This document shows, in pieces, positions 12,061 to 23,152 of a DNA stretch of 64,000 bases (within the stretch, counting starts at the first letter, position 1; every line of letters begins with the position of its first letter). Position numbers and translations under genes: made by a program. Source of the stretch: Conchocele bisecta. Its lineage: Eukaryota; Mollusca; Bivalvia; Lucinida; Thyasiridae. The stretch is from the NCBI GenBank assembly GCA_029237695.1, contig CM055267.1:4362036-4426035 (forward strand), written 5' to 3'. The notes below the pieces were generated by a model that was not told the DNA's origin, ran no database searches, and saw nothing but the letters and a program-made list of their open reading frames with translations.

Positions 12061-12120
12061 ATTTCTCATTGAAAGTATAAGTTGTGACCGCTCATCAAGA
12101 CGGTTCAAATGGTGGTCAAG
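12061..12120. repeat. short foldback repeat, copy 1
   Basis: ATTTCTCATTGAAAGTATAA followed by GTTGTGACC and GACGGTTCAAATGGTGGTC recurs, with the order partly inverted, at 24561-24632, 27597-27670 and 36855-36928. The function is unknown. Confidence 0.5.
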
Positions 12121-12501
12121 AAATAAAGTAAAATGGTGTATCCTCGGAATGTAATGGGGTAACGTCCAACCTGCTGGCCATGAAGAAAACAGACACAGAC
12201 ATGTATAGAAAATAAATAATATATAAATTTTATTTTGCAATAAATAGTCTAATACAAGAGTGTAGGGTAATGCCACACATCTCAGTAACACCACTATTCA
12301 CGGTGCACATATAAATACATACATATAACAAGGACCCATTCTTACTGCAACAGAAAATTAATGCCCAGAAATATACAAAAAACAATAAACAGGGGGAAAT
12401 AAATGTGGCAAGTCGAAATGGCTGCTGGAGTGTTATTTCATCAAAAATGTACAAGTTGATATCTTGCTCTGTGATTTCAGAAAGTTTTGCAACCAATCCA
12501 A

Positions 12502-12731
12502 CCGTCTCACTAAACTTTGTACGACTAAAATGTTCGTAAGTGAAAAATTATGATAGTCTGTAAATTTCACATTAACAATGTTTTCTTGTAAGCAATTAAT
12601 GGATTTATATTTATTGAGCATAGGCTGCAGCCTATGCTCAATAAATGTAAATCCACCATTGGAAATTTCCAGACGATCCTAAATGTGCGCTTACGAACAT
12701 TTTAGTCGTACAAAGTTTAGTGAAACGACCC
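12502..12731. mobile_element. foldback MITE, GGGGCCCGTTTCACT family, copy 2
   Basis: It has the same inverted ends (CACTAAACTTTGTACGACTA and TAGTCGTACAAAGTTTAGTG) as the copy at 2998, with an internal perfect hairpin around GAGCATAGGCTGCAGCCTAT. The left terminus is degenerate. Confidence 0.6.
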
Positions 12732-12777
12732 ACTGTTACATTTTACTAATGGAGAATATCTTTGGCATGTGATTATG

Positions 12778-13465
12778 TGTGGCCTTGACTGGAAAATGGG
12801 GGCTTATGGGATTTGTGACTAGTTTGTTTGTTTGTTTGTTGGGGTTAAATGGCGTATCAACAGCTAAGGTCATTTAAGGCCGGGTCAATGGGTTTAGTAC
12901 TAAATCACATATATTACCTGTACAAAAAATGGAATGGGGGCCCGGGAGAAAATCCCAAAATCAGAACTGAATAATTACAATAAAAAAAATATATATTCAG
13001 CCCTGAAATCAGAATAATACTGATCTGATGCCAGGTCCTCTCCACACCAGAACCACTTGGTCCCCTCCAAAAAGCAGTAGGAGCAGTAATAATCTTACTA
13101 CTTTTATAATGGGCAATAACCCAATTCAACTCCCAGGTATAAAAGAGCCAAAGATAAAAACATACCTGAGGGCCAAACCAGGCAAATCGTGATTCCTATA
13201 AGGAAGAACCCCTACCGTTAATTTACGCCGTCACATTCGCCCGATAGACCACTCCCACACGATTTGTGACTAGAGTAGCTCCTGATCAAATATGACATTT
13301 CTGTAACTTGATAACGATCTATATTGCCTGTTCAAAACAGGACAGATGTTTAATTGATGGAAAGGTGAACAGAGCAGATCCAGATCAGACTGTGCGGTCT
13401 ACACAGTGTAGATCTGGATCTACACTGGTTACAAAACACAAAAGCCCCATTTTCCCAGTCACAGC
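12778..13465 (+). mobile_element. TGTGGCTGTGACTGG MITE interrupted by a SINE
   Basis: The left end TGTGGCCTTGACTGGAAAAT pairs with the right end CCATTTTCCCAGTCACAGC. A second inverted pair lies inside (AGATCCAGATCAGACTGTGC and GTGTAGATCTGGATCTACAC). Other copies are at 25230, 31865, 38134 and 43757. The SINE at 12823-13260 splits it; removing it restores the normal left arm. Confidence 0.7.
12823..13260 (-). mobile_element. SINE-like retroposon, copy 2
   Basis: A perfect 13-bp target duplication GATTTGTGACTAG flanks the insert at 12810-12822 and 13261-13273. The insert begins on + with TTTGTTTG repeats followed by TTGGGGTTAAATGGCGTATC and ends GACCACTCCCACAC. It is inserted in a MITE, so it is younger than that copy. 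Confidence 0.8.
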
Positions 13466-13579
13466 AAAATTCATGTTTAAACCTGCTGCAGGAATGTGTA
13501 GCTGTTCAGACATACATCATATAGAAATATCCAGTACAATCGCTTACAGCATGTCACTTGCAAAACTTTCTTATTACCC

Positions 13580-13827
13580 TTAACCCTTAGACTGCTACAC
13601 ACAACAATTATCGTCTGCTGTTACTTTTATATCTTGCCTTATTTCTCAATAAAAAATGGATTGACAGCACTTCAGAATCATTTCCAATGGAAATGATTCT
13701 GATGTGTTGTCAAAGCATGTTGTAAATTATAATAAAGTGCTGTCAAAGCATGTTTCTGATGATAAAAATGGACAATAGAAAATAAACAGCCGACGACAAA
13801 AAAATAAGATAGCGTTCTAAGGGTTAA
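13580..13827. mobile_element. piggyBac-like MITE (TTAACCCTTAGA), copy 1
   Basis: Ends are TTAACCCTTAGACTGCTA and TAGCGTTCTAAGGGTTAA. TTAA target duplications and CCYT-type termini are characteristic of piggyBac. The interior holds a long hairpin (GAATCATTTCCAATGGAAATGATTC) and no protein. Confidence 0.65.
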
Positions 13828-14145
13828 TATGTGTTGCACAAGTACGCTCCACATCTACAGTTACAAATATAGCCAGAAGTAATACAAGTATCTGAATTCT
13901 CTAACTTACAACATGCAATAAAACAAGAAATGCATGAACATTGCTGACAGGAACCCTAGTTGCAGGAAATACCTGCAAAACTGCCATACCATCCACATAT
14001 AAGCAACTGCTACGGACGTTCCGGGAGTTTTCCGTCACTACCCGGAAGCCACGTGAGACTTTACATGTATTGTGTATTATGCTGATTTGACCTCAATGTG
14101 GCCCACCATAACACAAAGGGGCTTACCAGTGTAGTTCCTTATAGG

Positions 14146-14346
14146 GTAGCACACTAACTCAGGCAGATACCCATCTTAACCATTAGCACACTAACTCAGG
14201 CAGATACCCATCTTAACCATTAGCACACTAACTCAGGCAGATACCCATCTTAACCATTAGCACACTAACTCGGGCATATACCCATCTTAACCATTAGCAC
14301 ACTAACTCAGGCAGATACCCATCTTAACCATTAGCACACTAACTCA
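14146..14346 (+). repeat. 37-bp tandem repeat, 5.4 copies
   Basis: The unit TAGCACACTAACTCAGGCAG plus ATACCCATCTTAACCAT repeats with almost no divergence (one copy has GGGCATAT in place of AGGCAGAT). There are no spacers between units, so it is not CRISPR-like. The near identity suggests recent expansion. Confidence 0.95.
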
Positions 14347-14554
14347 GATATCTCTAGTCAGAAAAATCCTTGCGCGTCAAGCATTTTATCATCATGTAGA
14401 AATAAATTGTACTGTAAATTCGCCACATGATCAATAAAAAACACTACAATGCAAACAAATCTCAAACAAAAAAAATATATTAAAAAAATCCATCCTCCAG
14501 TGTCACATTCCGCAAACCCCCGTGTCCGAGTACTTTTTTGAATGGCCTTACAAT

Positions 14555-14752
14555 GTTGAAGTAAATTTTGTTGTCTATTGTTTACATCTATTTTCCATTT
14601 TTCTCACAAAAACATGATTTGACAGCACTTTAAAATCAATTCCATTGGAAATGATTCTAAAGTACTGTTAAACCATGTTTTTATTGAGAGAGAAAACACA
14701 ATATAAAACAACAGAAGATGGCAATTTTTGTTTCCCCCATTCTAAGGGTTAA
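14555..14752. mobile_element. piggyBac-like MITE, decayed copy
   Basis: The right end CTAAGGGTTAA, the central CCATTGGAAATGATTCTAAA hairpin and the ACATGATTTGACAGCACTTT arm match the family at 13580, 19244 and 34076. The left terminus is eroded. Confidence 0.55.
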
Positions 14753-15261
14753 TATTTGGCTACATGCCGTTGAAAAATGAAAATTTTTCACCGACACAAT
14801 AGTTCGCAGACGCTGATCTGGTATTTGGGGCTACCCTGGTTGGAAACTCGAGAAGATCCGTTATGTATGGTGGGACATGTACATGTATTATGCCTCGGTA
14901 AATTGTAGACACATGAATGACATACAACAAAGTCGGTGGGAAATCTGTCTGGGAAACTAATCGATGTCACTTGTACACGACAATTCTACAGGTTGGCTGG
15001 AACGATCCGCGGATCGGTAAAATGTCTGGTAACACAAGAGTATGACATAAACACAACACATTTTAAATCGGCCAGGGAAAATTAAATTGCATATTGTCAT
15101 CCAAACATGCACCTAAAACAAATTAGCAAATTAACTCTTTCACCCCAAAGTAACTGAAATGGATTTTGATATGTTAATTTTGCAACCAATCCAACCGTCA
15201 CAAAATAGTTTTCAGACTAATCCATTTATGAAAGGGGGTATTTTTTGTTCTCAAAAATATA

Positions 15262-16408
15262 ACAAGAGGGCCACGATGGCCCTAATTCGCTCACCTGACT
15301 CCATGAACACCAGAGGAGAATGTGACCTTGAGTTCATGTGTTAAAAAATTGTGCTATTTTTAGATGGCGGTCATCTTGGATTAAGCAATGACTCATATTA
15401 CCAAATCTGAAAATGCTTCACCCAAGGATCTTAACTTACTATGAAGTTTGGCCAGCATCGGCCATGTGGTTCCTGAGAAAAAGACGTTCAAAATCTCGAA
15501 CAAATGGACCTTTTGGCGGCCATCATGGATGACGTAATCATCCGATTCCGACAAATATTGCACCATAGCAATCGCCTTATCGATACCTTCAATTTGATAT
15601 ATGACATGAGCATATAGTCAAAAATAAAATTTGACCCCAATTTGACCCCATGGGCCACGCCCATTTTTGACCCCGGGGTCACCATTTTAACACCTTTGAT
15701 AGAGCATTCTACATCGATAATTCCTAACAAGTTTCGTCGAAATCCAGCTGGCGGTTCATGAGAAGATTTTTTAAGAATTTGTGCTATTTTTAGACAGCGG
15801 CCATCTCGGATTAGTGACGACCTCCGTTTTAACAAATCTGAAAAGGCTTCACACATGGACCATAACTTTTAAGTTTGGCTACCATGGGCCAAGCAGTTCA
15901 TGTGAGGAAAATTTTGAAATCTCTAATAAAAGAACAACCTTTTGACCTTTCGGTGGCCATCTTGGATGACAAAAAATGCACCAGAGTGATCGCCTCGTTG
16001 ATACCTTCGATTTGATATATGACATGACCATATTCGGTCAAAAATAAAATTTGACCCCACGGGCCACGCCCATTTTTGACCCCGGGGTCACCATTTTAAC
16101 AACTTTGAAAGAGCATTGTACATCAATCATTCCTACCAAGTTTTGTCGAAATCTGGTTGGCGGTTCTTGAGAAGAAGATTTTTGAAGAATTTGTGCTATT
16201 TTTAGACGGTGGCCATCTTGGATTACGTAATGACGTCATTTTAACAATTTTGTAATCCCCCTACCTAAGGACCATGACCATGAAGTTTGGTGACTATAGG
16301 CCCAATGGTTACCGAGGAGAAGACGTTTAAAAATGTTCACGGACGCCGGACGACGGACACATTGCGGTAACAATAGCTCACATGAGCTTCGCTCAGGTGA
16401 GCTAAAAA
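15262..16408 (+). mobile_element. Helentron-like element C
   Basis: ACAAGAG starts the element, followed by the hairpin GGGCCACGATGGCCC. GCTCACCTGA at 15289-15298 is the exact reverse complement of TCAGGTGAGC at 16393-16402, which forms the outer arm of a 3' hairpin around CTTCG and is followed by TAAAAA. The interior has two diverged copies of a roughly 430-bp unit (phrases TTGTGCTATTTTTAGA, GGCCATCTTGGAT, CATTTTTGACCCCGGGGTCA). No protein is encoded. The insertion site is inferred from the uninterrupted MITE at 43104. Confidence 0.7.
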
Positions 16409-16438
16409 TTACTTTCAAAAAGTGGAGATCCTGATGAG

Positions 16439-16874
16439 TTTGTTTGTTTGTTTGTTGGGGTTTAACGGCCTATCAACAGCTAAGGTCATTTAAGGCCGGG
16501 TCAATGGGTTTAGTACTAAATCCCATATATTACCTGTACAAGTACATGTACATGTACATGGGGGGGAAATCCCAAAATCAGAACTGAATATTTACAATAA
16601 TAAAACTATATATTCAGCCCTGAAATCAGAATAATCCTGATTTGATGCCAGGTCCTTGCCACACCAGAATCACTTGGCCCCCTCCCAAGAGCAGTATGAT
16701 CAGTAATAATCTTACTACTTTTATAATGGGCAATAACCCAATTCAACTCCCAGGTAACCAAAGAGCCAAAGGTAAAAACGTACCTGAGGGCCAAACCAGG
16801 CAAACAGTGATTCCTATAAGGAGGAACCCATACCGTTAATTTACGCCGTCTCATTCGCCCGACCACCACCCACT
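16439..16874 (-). mobile_element. SINE-like retroposon, copy 3
   Basis: The same 0.4-kb sequence as copies 1 and 2, flanked by GAGATCCTGATGAG on the left and a version with an extra CTGATC on the right (16875-16894). This is a target duplication with a later small internal duplication. It lies 30 bp beyond the 3' end of element C. Confidence 0.7.
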
Positions 16875-17049
16875 GAGATCCTGATCCTGATGAGACGGCT
16901 CGTTACGAGCTCATCCGGATCTGCAGTTTGCACAAACTGCTATAGCGGGCTTTCAGGTTTAAAGGGTTAATATTGTATTTGTATTTTTTATTTATAATAG
17001 ATACAAAAATAGTGTGTTGTTTTTTTCCACTAGAAATGCACAGTAACAG

Positions 17050-17281
17050 CACAGGTTGAAGTAACGGACCAAGGTCTATAAATACATACATTAAATATAC
17101 ATAATAGCATCAATAAGTGAAATACTCTTTACTCCCTCCTATAACACATTACAACAGGTAGCAGGATGTAATGTGTGATAGATGGGAGTAAATAATTTTT
17201 TAGCTTACTTTTTCTCTCACTTATTGATGCTTTTATGTATATTTAATGTATTTAGACCTTGGTCCGTTACTTCAATCTGTG
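17050..17281. mobile_element. 232-bp foldback element
   Basis: CACAGGTTGAAGTAACGGAC at the left pairs with GTCCGTTACTTCAATCTGTG at the right. The inverted similarity continues inward through AAATATACATAATAGCATCA for about 100 bp per arm. It contains no coding sequence. No copy elsewhere in the window was noticed. Confidence 0.6.
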
Positions 17282-18512
17282 AGCCACAGGTACAAGTGTA
17301 CGTGTAATGTACATGATTCGGGTAGTCACGTTCGATAATTACCATGGATCTCATGATCTTGTCTTGTAATATTGCACCAATTTCAATAAAAAAATTAAAG
17401 TCTTACACCCGTACAATTGTTGTCGTTCTGATACTGGGGAATCACAACGGCCCTCGGTTTGGTGTACCGTTGCATATTTTATGCTAGATTTTATTGCAAG
17501 ACCGTCCGTCCCTAGACTAGGTCCAGAATACAAACATAACTGAATTCACTAACCTATTCCACTCAAACTGCTGTGCCAACTAGCTAGGTTGTACGGTGTG
17601 CATGCTGGGCAGTCTATAATATTTCATTATAAGACGATACAGATACACATTTCCTTACAACGCAAAATAGAGTAACTCTAAGTTTGAATGGGGGAGATAA
17701 TGCATGACGTGATGTCAAACAAAGAAGATGAAAACATGAAATGCACATCTACATTGTAACCCATTACATGCAGCTGCTGAATACCAATACATGGGTAGAA
17801 ACCATAATAATAGTCAAGAACGTTTCTGATTTCTCATCCAATGTATAATTATGTTGTGACTATTCATTTAAACCGTCTCAACTAGATGGTTGAAATAGTG
17901 TTCACAACATAATTATACTTCTGATCACAAATAGAGAAACTGTGTAGAAAATTCCGAAATAGACTGTTTTATCCTTCGTATGTATTAAAAAAGGGTTAGT
18001 AAAACAAAATACCGAATATCAAATTAAAGTTTACTGTGGTCTACTAAAAATGAGGTAGTTAAACTGACCAGGTTGACACTAAATAACCCCCACGATCGTG
18101 GTGTAGCATAATAATCACACTAAAGCTATGAACTATACATGTATTATTGTAAAGCTAAATATAAATATCCATATGTGCAAGGCTGCACACACTTATGACC
18201 ATTTGGCACCAATATAAACTACAAGTAAAGAAATGTGTAAGTGAGTGTTTTTCAAAATGTCTATATAATGTCTATATAACAATGTAGGTTAGTGTATTAC
18301 ATGATCAATTCCAGCACAAAAATATTTACACAATTCCCTAACATTTGATTGGCCCGTAGCAAGTCTGTCCAAAATTTATATCCCAGTAAACTCCCACGCC
18401 GAACTACTTTCTACAGGTGCGCTGTCAGTGCTGTCAATGTAAACAAATGGCTGCCGTCTGTCAAAATAAACACATTTTATTGATGAATTTATTTCAAATG
18501 CTGGAATTATAA
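17282..18512. other. intergenic DNA, one hairpin repeat
   Basis: I see no gene. An inverted repeat lies near 17830-17935 (ATAATTATGTTGTGAC against GTTCACAACATAATTATA), resembling the foldback family noted at 24561. The rest is AT-rich sequence with no recognised family. Confidence 0.4.
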
Positions 18513-18664
18513 GGAATGAATGGCCTTTTTGTGGAATTTATCGGGGATATAAACTTGGAAAAGTCGCGGGAATACTGGACGAGGCCTTCCGGCCTTCGTC
18601 CAGTATTCCCGCGACTTTTCCAAGTTTATACCCCGATAAATTCCACAAAAAGGCCATTCATTCC
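18513..18664. repeat. ~150-bp near-perfect palindrome
   Basis: GGAATGAATGGCCTTTTTGT and the following ~55 bases are mirrored almost base for base by the right arm ending ACAAAAAGGCCATTCATTCC. The centre is GAGGCCTTCCGGCCTTC. A decayed single-arm relative is visible near 34880-34950 (AGGCCTTCAACCAGTATTG, TTTATATCCTCGATAAATT). It would form a very stable hairpin. Confidence 0.85.
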
Positions 18665-19243
18665 TATAATGAATAAACAATAGGCTGTCTGGAATTAGAT
18701 TTTCCTTTATGGAAATGTATTTTCGCATGTTTGTCATTATGATTGCCATAGTTATTCCAATAAACATCCCCAGGGTTAAACAGTTTCTTAAATGGTTAGT
18801 ACATGATTATGGCACACAACAGGACACATTTATGTCTGAAATAATTTAGATAAGTGAACATAACACATTTCTAATGAGAATGTAAGGGTGGTGCAGGAGG
18901 CCCGACCGCAGGTCCAATAACTGCCGGGCACATTTATAGAAAATTTAGATACGGTACACATATTTTTTGCATAAAATGATTCTGAAAGGTTTTGGAAAAT
19001 TTCAGAAGCAATCTAGAAATAAATTAAGCAATTTCTTCTAAGACGTTACGGTACTATATTAACCTATTTCATGTGAGATAGATACCCTTACACAATTATT
19101 TATCTTTACAAACATTACCTTTCTGTTTTCTTCATTTCTCAAAGAAAGTAATGCTGTTACCACTCATTTGAACTGGTCACAAAATATACTTCTGTGTAGA
19201 AGAAAAATATTTTCAGTCAGAAAAAGTGTGCATACTTCACCTG
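18665..19243. other. intergenic DNA, nothing recognised
   Basis: No exon, terminal repeat or RNA gene was recognised here. Confidence 0.4.
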
Positions 19244-19496
19244 TTAACCCTTAGGCCGCGACTCACAACAATTGTCATCTGCTGTTGCTTTTATATCTTG
19301 CCTTATTTCTCAATGAAAACATGGTTTGACAGCACTTCAGAATCATTTCCAATGGAAATGATTCTGAAGTGCTGTCAAAGCATGTTGAAAATTATTCTAA
19401 AGTGCTGTCAAAGCATGTTTTTGATGATAAAAATGGAAAATAGAAGAAAATAAACAGCAGACGACAAAAAAAATAAGATAGCGGTCTAAGGGTTAA
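19244..19496. mobile_element. piggyBac-like MITE (TTAACCCTTAGA), copy 2
   Basis: Ends are TTAACCCTTAGGCCGC and GCGGTCTAAGGGTTAA, with the central perfect hairpin AATCATTTCCAATGGAAATGATT. It has the same layout as the copies at 13580 and 34076. Confidence 0.7.
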
Positions 19497-20028
19497 TATG
19501 CTCTGGCACCTATATACTACTGTACTACTAGTTCACCACATACAAAGACAACAAACGCCACCACTATCTGTGAGGCAATAACACATATAGGCTATACAGG
19601 AGATTCTGTTGGTGGCTACTCAAGTCACAGGTAGAGGTGATCGTTCAAGGAGAAAATAATGACATCGCTATACACAGCAAGTCTCATTGCAGACTAAACG
19701 TACAAGGGGAACATTTTATATAAGTCATCAGTGACCTTGACATTTGGTGTTTAAGTAATTGCACAAAAAACATATTACAGAAACACACATCATTGCCAAA
19801 TATTGTCAAAATTGGTGAATGTGTTAAGCAAATTCCCCAAAATACTTGCTATAATCTTTAGACAAGCATGTCCTATCAGCTGTGACAATCAGGGGAGATA
19901 ACTACTACTGTCTGCTCCACATTTTTCTGTCGACGAACTTCTGGCTATCAAACACATTAAATATACAAAATATTTAAATGTAAGTAGTTTTTCATCAATA
20001 GTTAAAAAGACACCCTCCAAAAAAATGT
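19497..20028. other. intergenic DNA, nothing recognised
   Basis: No exon or element was recognised. The sequence is AT-rich and unique at the level I can judge. Confidence 0.4.
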
Positions 20029-20300
20029 ATTTGACGAAATTCCATCAAATATTGATTTTATAGCGAAAAAAAAAAATAGAGATTTTTTAAAACTATTTTT
20101 TTAATTGTGGATCAATTTTCAATTTGTTTTCTAGTTACATCATTTCCAAGCTATCTAGCCTGATTTTGGAGTCAATTTCCATTTTTGTTTGTTTTTCAAA
20201 CCTCATTGTCTCTCTTTATCTCCTTTTTGCCCCATGTTAAATTCCCATAGGAAAATCGTTTTTCGCAATAAAATCAATATTTTATGGAATGACATCAAAT
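20029..20300. mobile_element. foldback element abutting element E1
   Basis: CATCAAATATTGATTTTATA near 20043 is mirrored by AATAAAATCAATATTTTATG near 20267, and the outer ATTTGACGAAATTCC by GGAATGACATCAAAT. It ends three bases before the ACAAGAA start of the next element. Confidence 0.5.
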
Positions 20301-20303
20301 AAA

Positions 20304-22958
20304 ACAAGAAACGAGGCAAAGCCATGAAGGCCAGGTTTTTTCCAAGCATGGACACTTGGATAACATAATTATACCCACTTTTTGTAGACTAGATGGCCGT
20401 GGCCTGCATGTCGCGCCTTGGGGCGAGGCATGGACACTAAAAAAATAGATATAGTAGATGGAAAAACTTTAACGATAAAACTTTAACCGGACACACGGAC
20501 GTACGGACAGACGGACGGACGGACGTATGCCAACGATATCGCGCTTTCCGCAAGCGGGTGCGAAAATTATGATAAACACCCATGTGAAGTATCAAGGTAA
20601 TGGGTGAAGCAGTTGCAGAGATATAGTACACAAAAAAACTTTAACAAATAAATTCAAAGTAATTTGACCTTGACAATGCGCACAGGGGCCGCACGGTTGG
20701 GGGTTAGAATGAAAATATGGACGACGATAAACACCCATGTGAAGTTTCAAGGTAATGGGCGAAGCAGTTGCAGAGATATAGTATAACGAAAAAGTTTTAA
20801 CCAAAAAATTTAACCAGACGTACGTTAAAAAGTTAACGTTGAAAATGGCTAAGTCAATTACGTAGAAATAATAGGTGAAGGTAAAAAAAATGGTCACATG
20901 TTGGATAGTTGTATGTGGTAGGCACCCCTTGGTTATGAAGCTGTGAAAGTTTGGTGGTCCTAGGTGGTACAGTACCAAAGAAATGGACTTAAACACGAAA
21001 ACTTAACATTGAAAACGCGAAAAACTTAACATTGAAAATGGCTAAGTCGACTGCGCGGAAAAAATGGGTCAAGTTAAAAACAAGAAACGAGGCAAAGCCA
21101 CGAAGGCCAGGTTTTTTCCAAGCATAGACACTTGGATAACATAATTATACCCACTTTTTGTAGACTAGATGGCCGTGGCCTGCATGTCGCGCCTTGGGGC
21201 GAGGCATGGACACTAAAAAAATAGATATAGTAGATGGAAAAACTTTAACGAAAAAACTTTAACCGGACACACGGACGAACGGACGGACGTATGCCAAAAT
21301 GCTGACGATATCGCGCTTTCCGCAAGCAGGTGTGACAATGATGATAAACACCCATGTGAAGTATCAAGGTATTGGGTGAAGCAGTTGCAGAGATATAGTA
21401 CACGAAAAAACTTTAACAAAAAAATTCAAAGTAATTTATGAACTGACATAGGGCACAGGATCGCGCTTTCTTTCCGCAAGCAGGTGCGACAATGACGATA
21501 AACACCCATGTGAAGTATCAAGGTATTGGGTGTGAAGCAGTTGCAGAGATATAGTACACAAAAAAACTTTAACAAAAAAATTCAAAGTAATTTGACATTG
21601 ACATTGGGCACAGGATCGCGCTTTCCGCAAGCAGGTGCGACAATGATGATAAGCACCCATGTGAAGTATCAAGGTATTGGGTGAAGCAGTTGCAGAGATA
21701 TAGTACACGAAAAAAACTTTAAGAAAAAAATTCAAAGTAATTTGACCTTGACATTGGGCACAGGATCGCGCTTTCCGCAAGCAGGTGTGACAATGATGAT
21801 AAACACCCATGTGAAGTATCAAGGTATTGGGTGAAGCAGTTGCAGAGATATACACACAAAAAACTTTAACAAAAAAATTCAAAGTAATTTGACCTTGACA
21901 TTGGGCACAGGGGCCGCACGGTTGGGGGTTAGAATGAAAATATGGATGATGATAAACACCCATGTGAAGTTTCAAGGTAATGGGCGAAGCAGTTGCAGAG
22001 ATATAGTATAACGAAAAAGTTTTAACCAAAAACTCTAACCAGACGTACGTTAAAAAGTTAACGTTGAAAATGGCTAAGTCAATTACGTAGAAATAATAGG
22101 TGAAGGTAAAAAAATGGTCACATGTTGGATAGTTGTATGTGGTGGGCACCCCTTGGTTATGAAGCTGTGAAAGTTTGGTGGTCCTAGGTGGTATAGTACC
22201 AAAGAAATGGACTTAAACACGAAAACTTAACATTGTAAACGCGAAAACTTAACATTGAAAATGGCTAAGTCGACTGCGCGGAAAAAATGGGTGAAGTTAA
22301 AAAAAAAAAGTAACATGTTGGATAGTGATATGTGGTGGGTACCCCTTGATTATGAAGCTGTGAAAGTTTGGTGGTCCTAGGTGGTACAGTACGAAAGAAA
22401 TGGACTTAAACACGAAAACTTAACATTGTAAACGCGAAAACTTAACATTGAAAATGGCTAAGTCGACTACGCGGAAAAAATGGGTGAAGTTAAAAAAAAG
22501 TAACATGGTGGATAGTGATATGTGGTGGGCACCCCTTGATTATGAAGCTGTGAAAGTTTGGTGGTCCTAGGTGGTACAGTAACAAAGAAATGAACTCAAA
22601 CACGAAAACTTAACATTGATTGTGGACGCCGTCCGCCCGCCATTGTGGACGCCGTCCGCCCGCCCGTCCGCCCGCCCGCCCGCCCGGCTTTCGCCAATCC
22701 AATAGCCTGGATTTTTTTTCAAAAAACCTGGCTAAAAAAGTAACCTGTTGGATAGTGATATGTGGTGGGCACCCCTTGATTATGAAACTGTGAAAGTTTG
22801 GTGGTCCTAGGTGGTACAGTAACAAAGAAATGGACTGAAACACGAAAACTTAACATTGATTGTGGACGCCGCCAGCCCGCCGCCCGCCGCCTGCCCGCCC
22901 GCCCGGCTTTCGCCAATCCAATAGCCTGGATTTTTTTTCAAAAAACCTGGCTAAAAAT
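20304..22958 (+). mobile_element. Helentron-like element E1, composite with two 5' and two 3' ends
   Basis: ACAAGAAACGAGG starts at 20304, with a small GGCAAAGCC hairpin. GCCAGGTTTTTT at 20330-20341 is the exact reverse complement of AAAAAACCTGGC at 22940-22951, followed by TAAAAATT. A second complete 5' terminus starts at 21080 and an extra 3' terminus (CCTGGCTAAAAA) ends at about 22739. The interior has about five ~130-bp units (CGCGCTTTCCGCAAGC, ACACCCATGTGAAGTATCAA) and several ~190-bp units (GATAGTGATATGTGGTGGGC). A GC-rich CCGCCCGCCCG tract precedes each 3' end. Long - strand open frames here are products of the tandem units. Confidence 0.7.
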
Positions 22959-23152
22959 TGGGGAGGGTGACTTTTTTGTTATTGATGAAAAAGTACTTAC
23001 CTTTAGATATTTCTGAGATTTAATGTCATTAATAGCCAAAAGTGATTCACTATGCACTTACCAGTAAGTCTTTATCAGGGCGTCGGAACAGGTCCGGCAG
23101 GTCCGGCCACTGTCGGATCAATAATTTTAACATATTTGTAATTCATGTATAA

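Larger units (their letters stand above)
15131..16970 (+). mobile_element. piggyBac-like MITE (TTAACCCTTTCA) split by two insertions
   Basis: The outer pieces (15131-15261, 16409-16438, 16875-16970) together resemble the uninterrupted copy at 43104-43350: left TTAACTCTTTCACCCC, middle ACTTTCAAAAAGTGGAGATC, right GGTTTAAAGGGTTAA. Element C and a SINE-like copy sit inside it. The nesting order is therefore MITE first, then the two insertions. Confidence 0.65.

Noticed and set aside
14146..14346. Possible CRISPR array
   Set aside because: The 37-bp units are contiguous with no variable spacers and the context is eukaryotic.
15262..16408. Possible coding gene in element C (open - strand frame near 15488-15856)
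   Set aside because: The frame spans repeated dispersed sequence (CATTTTTGACCCCGGGGTCA occurs twice) and has no family resemblance.
21436..22149. Long - strand open frame (237 codons) in element E1
   Set aside because: The peptide simply repeats YYISATASP and LHMGVYHH as the DNA unit repeats, with no start context or family. It is a by-product of tandem DNA units.
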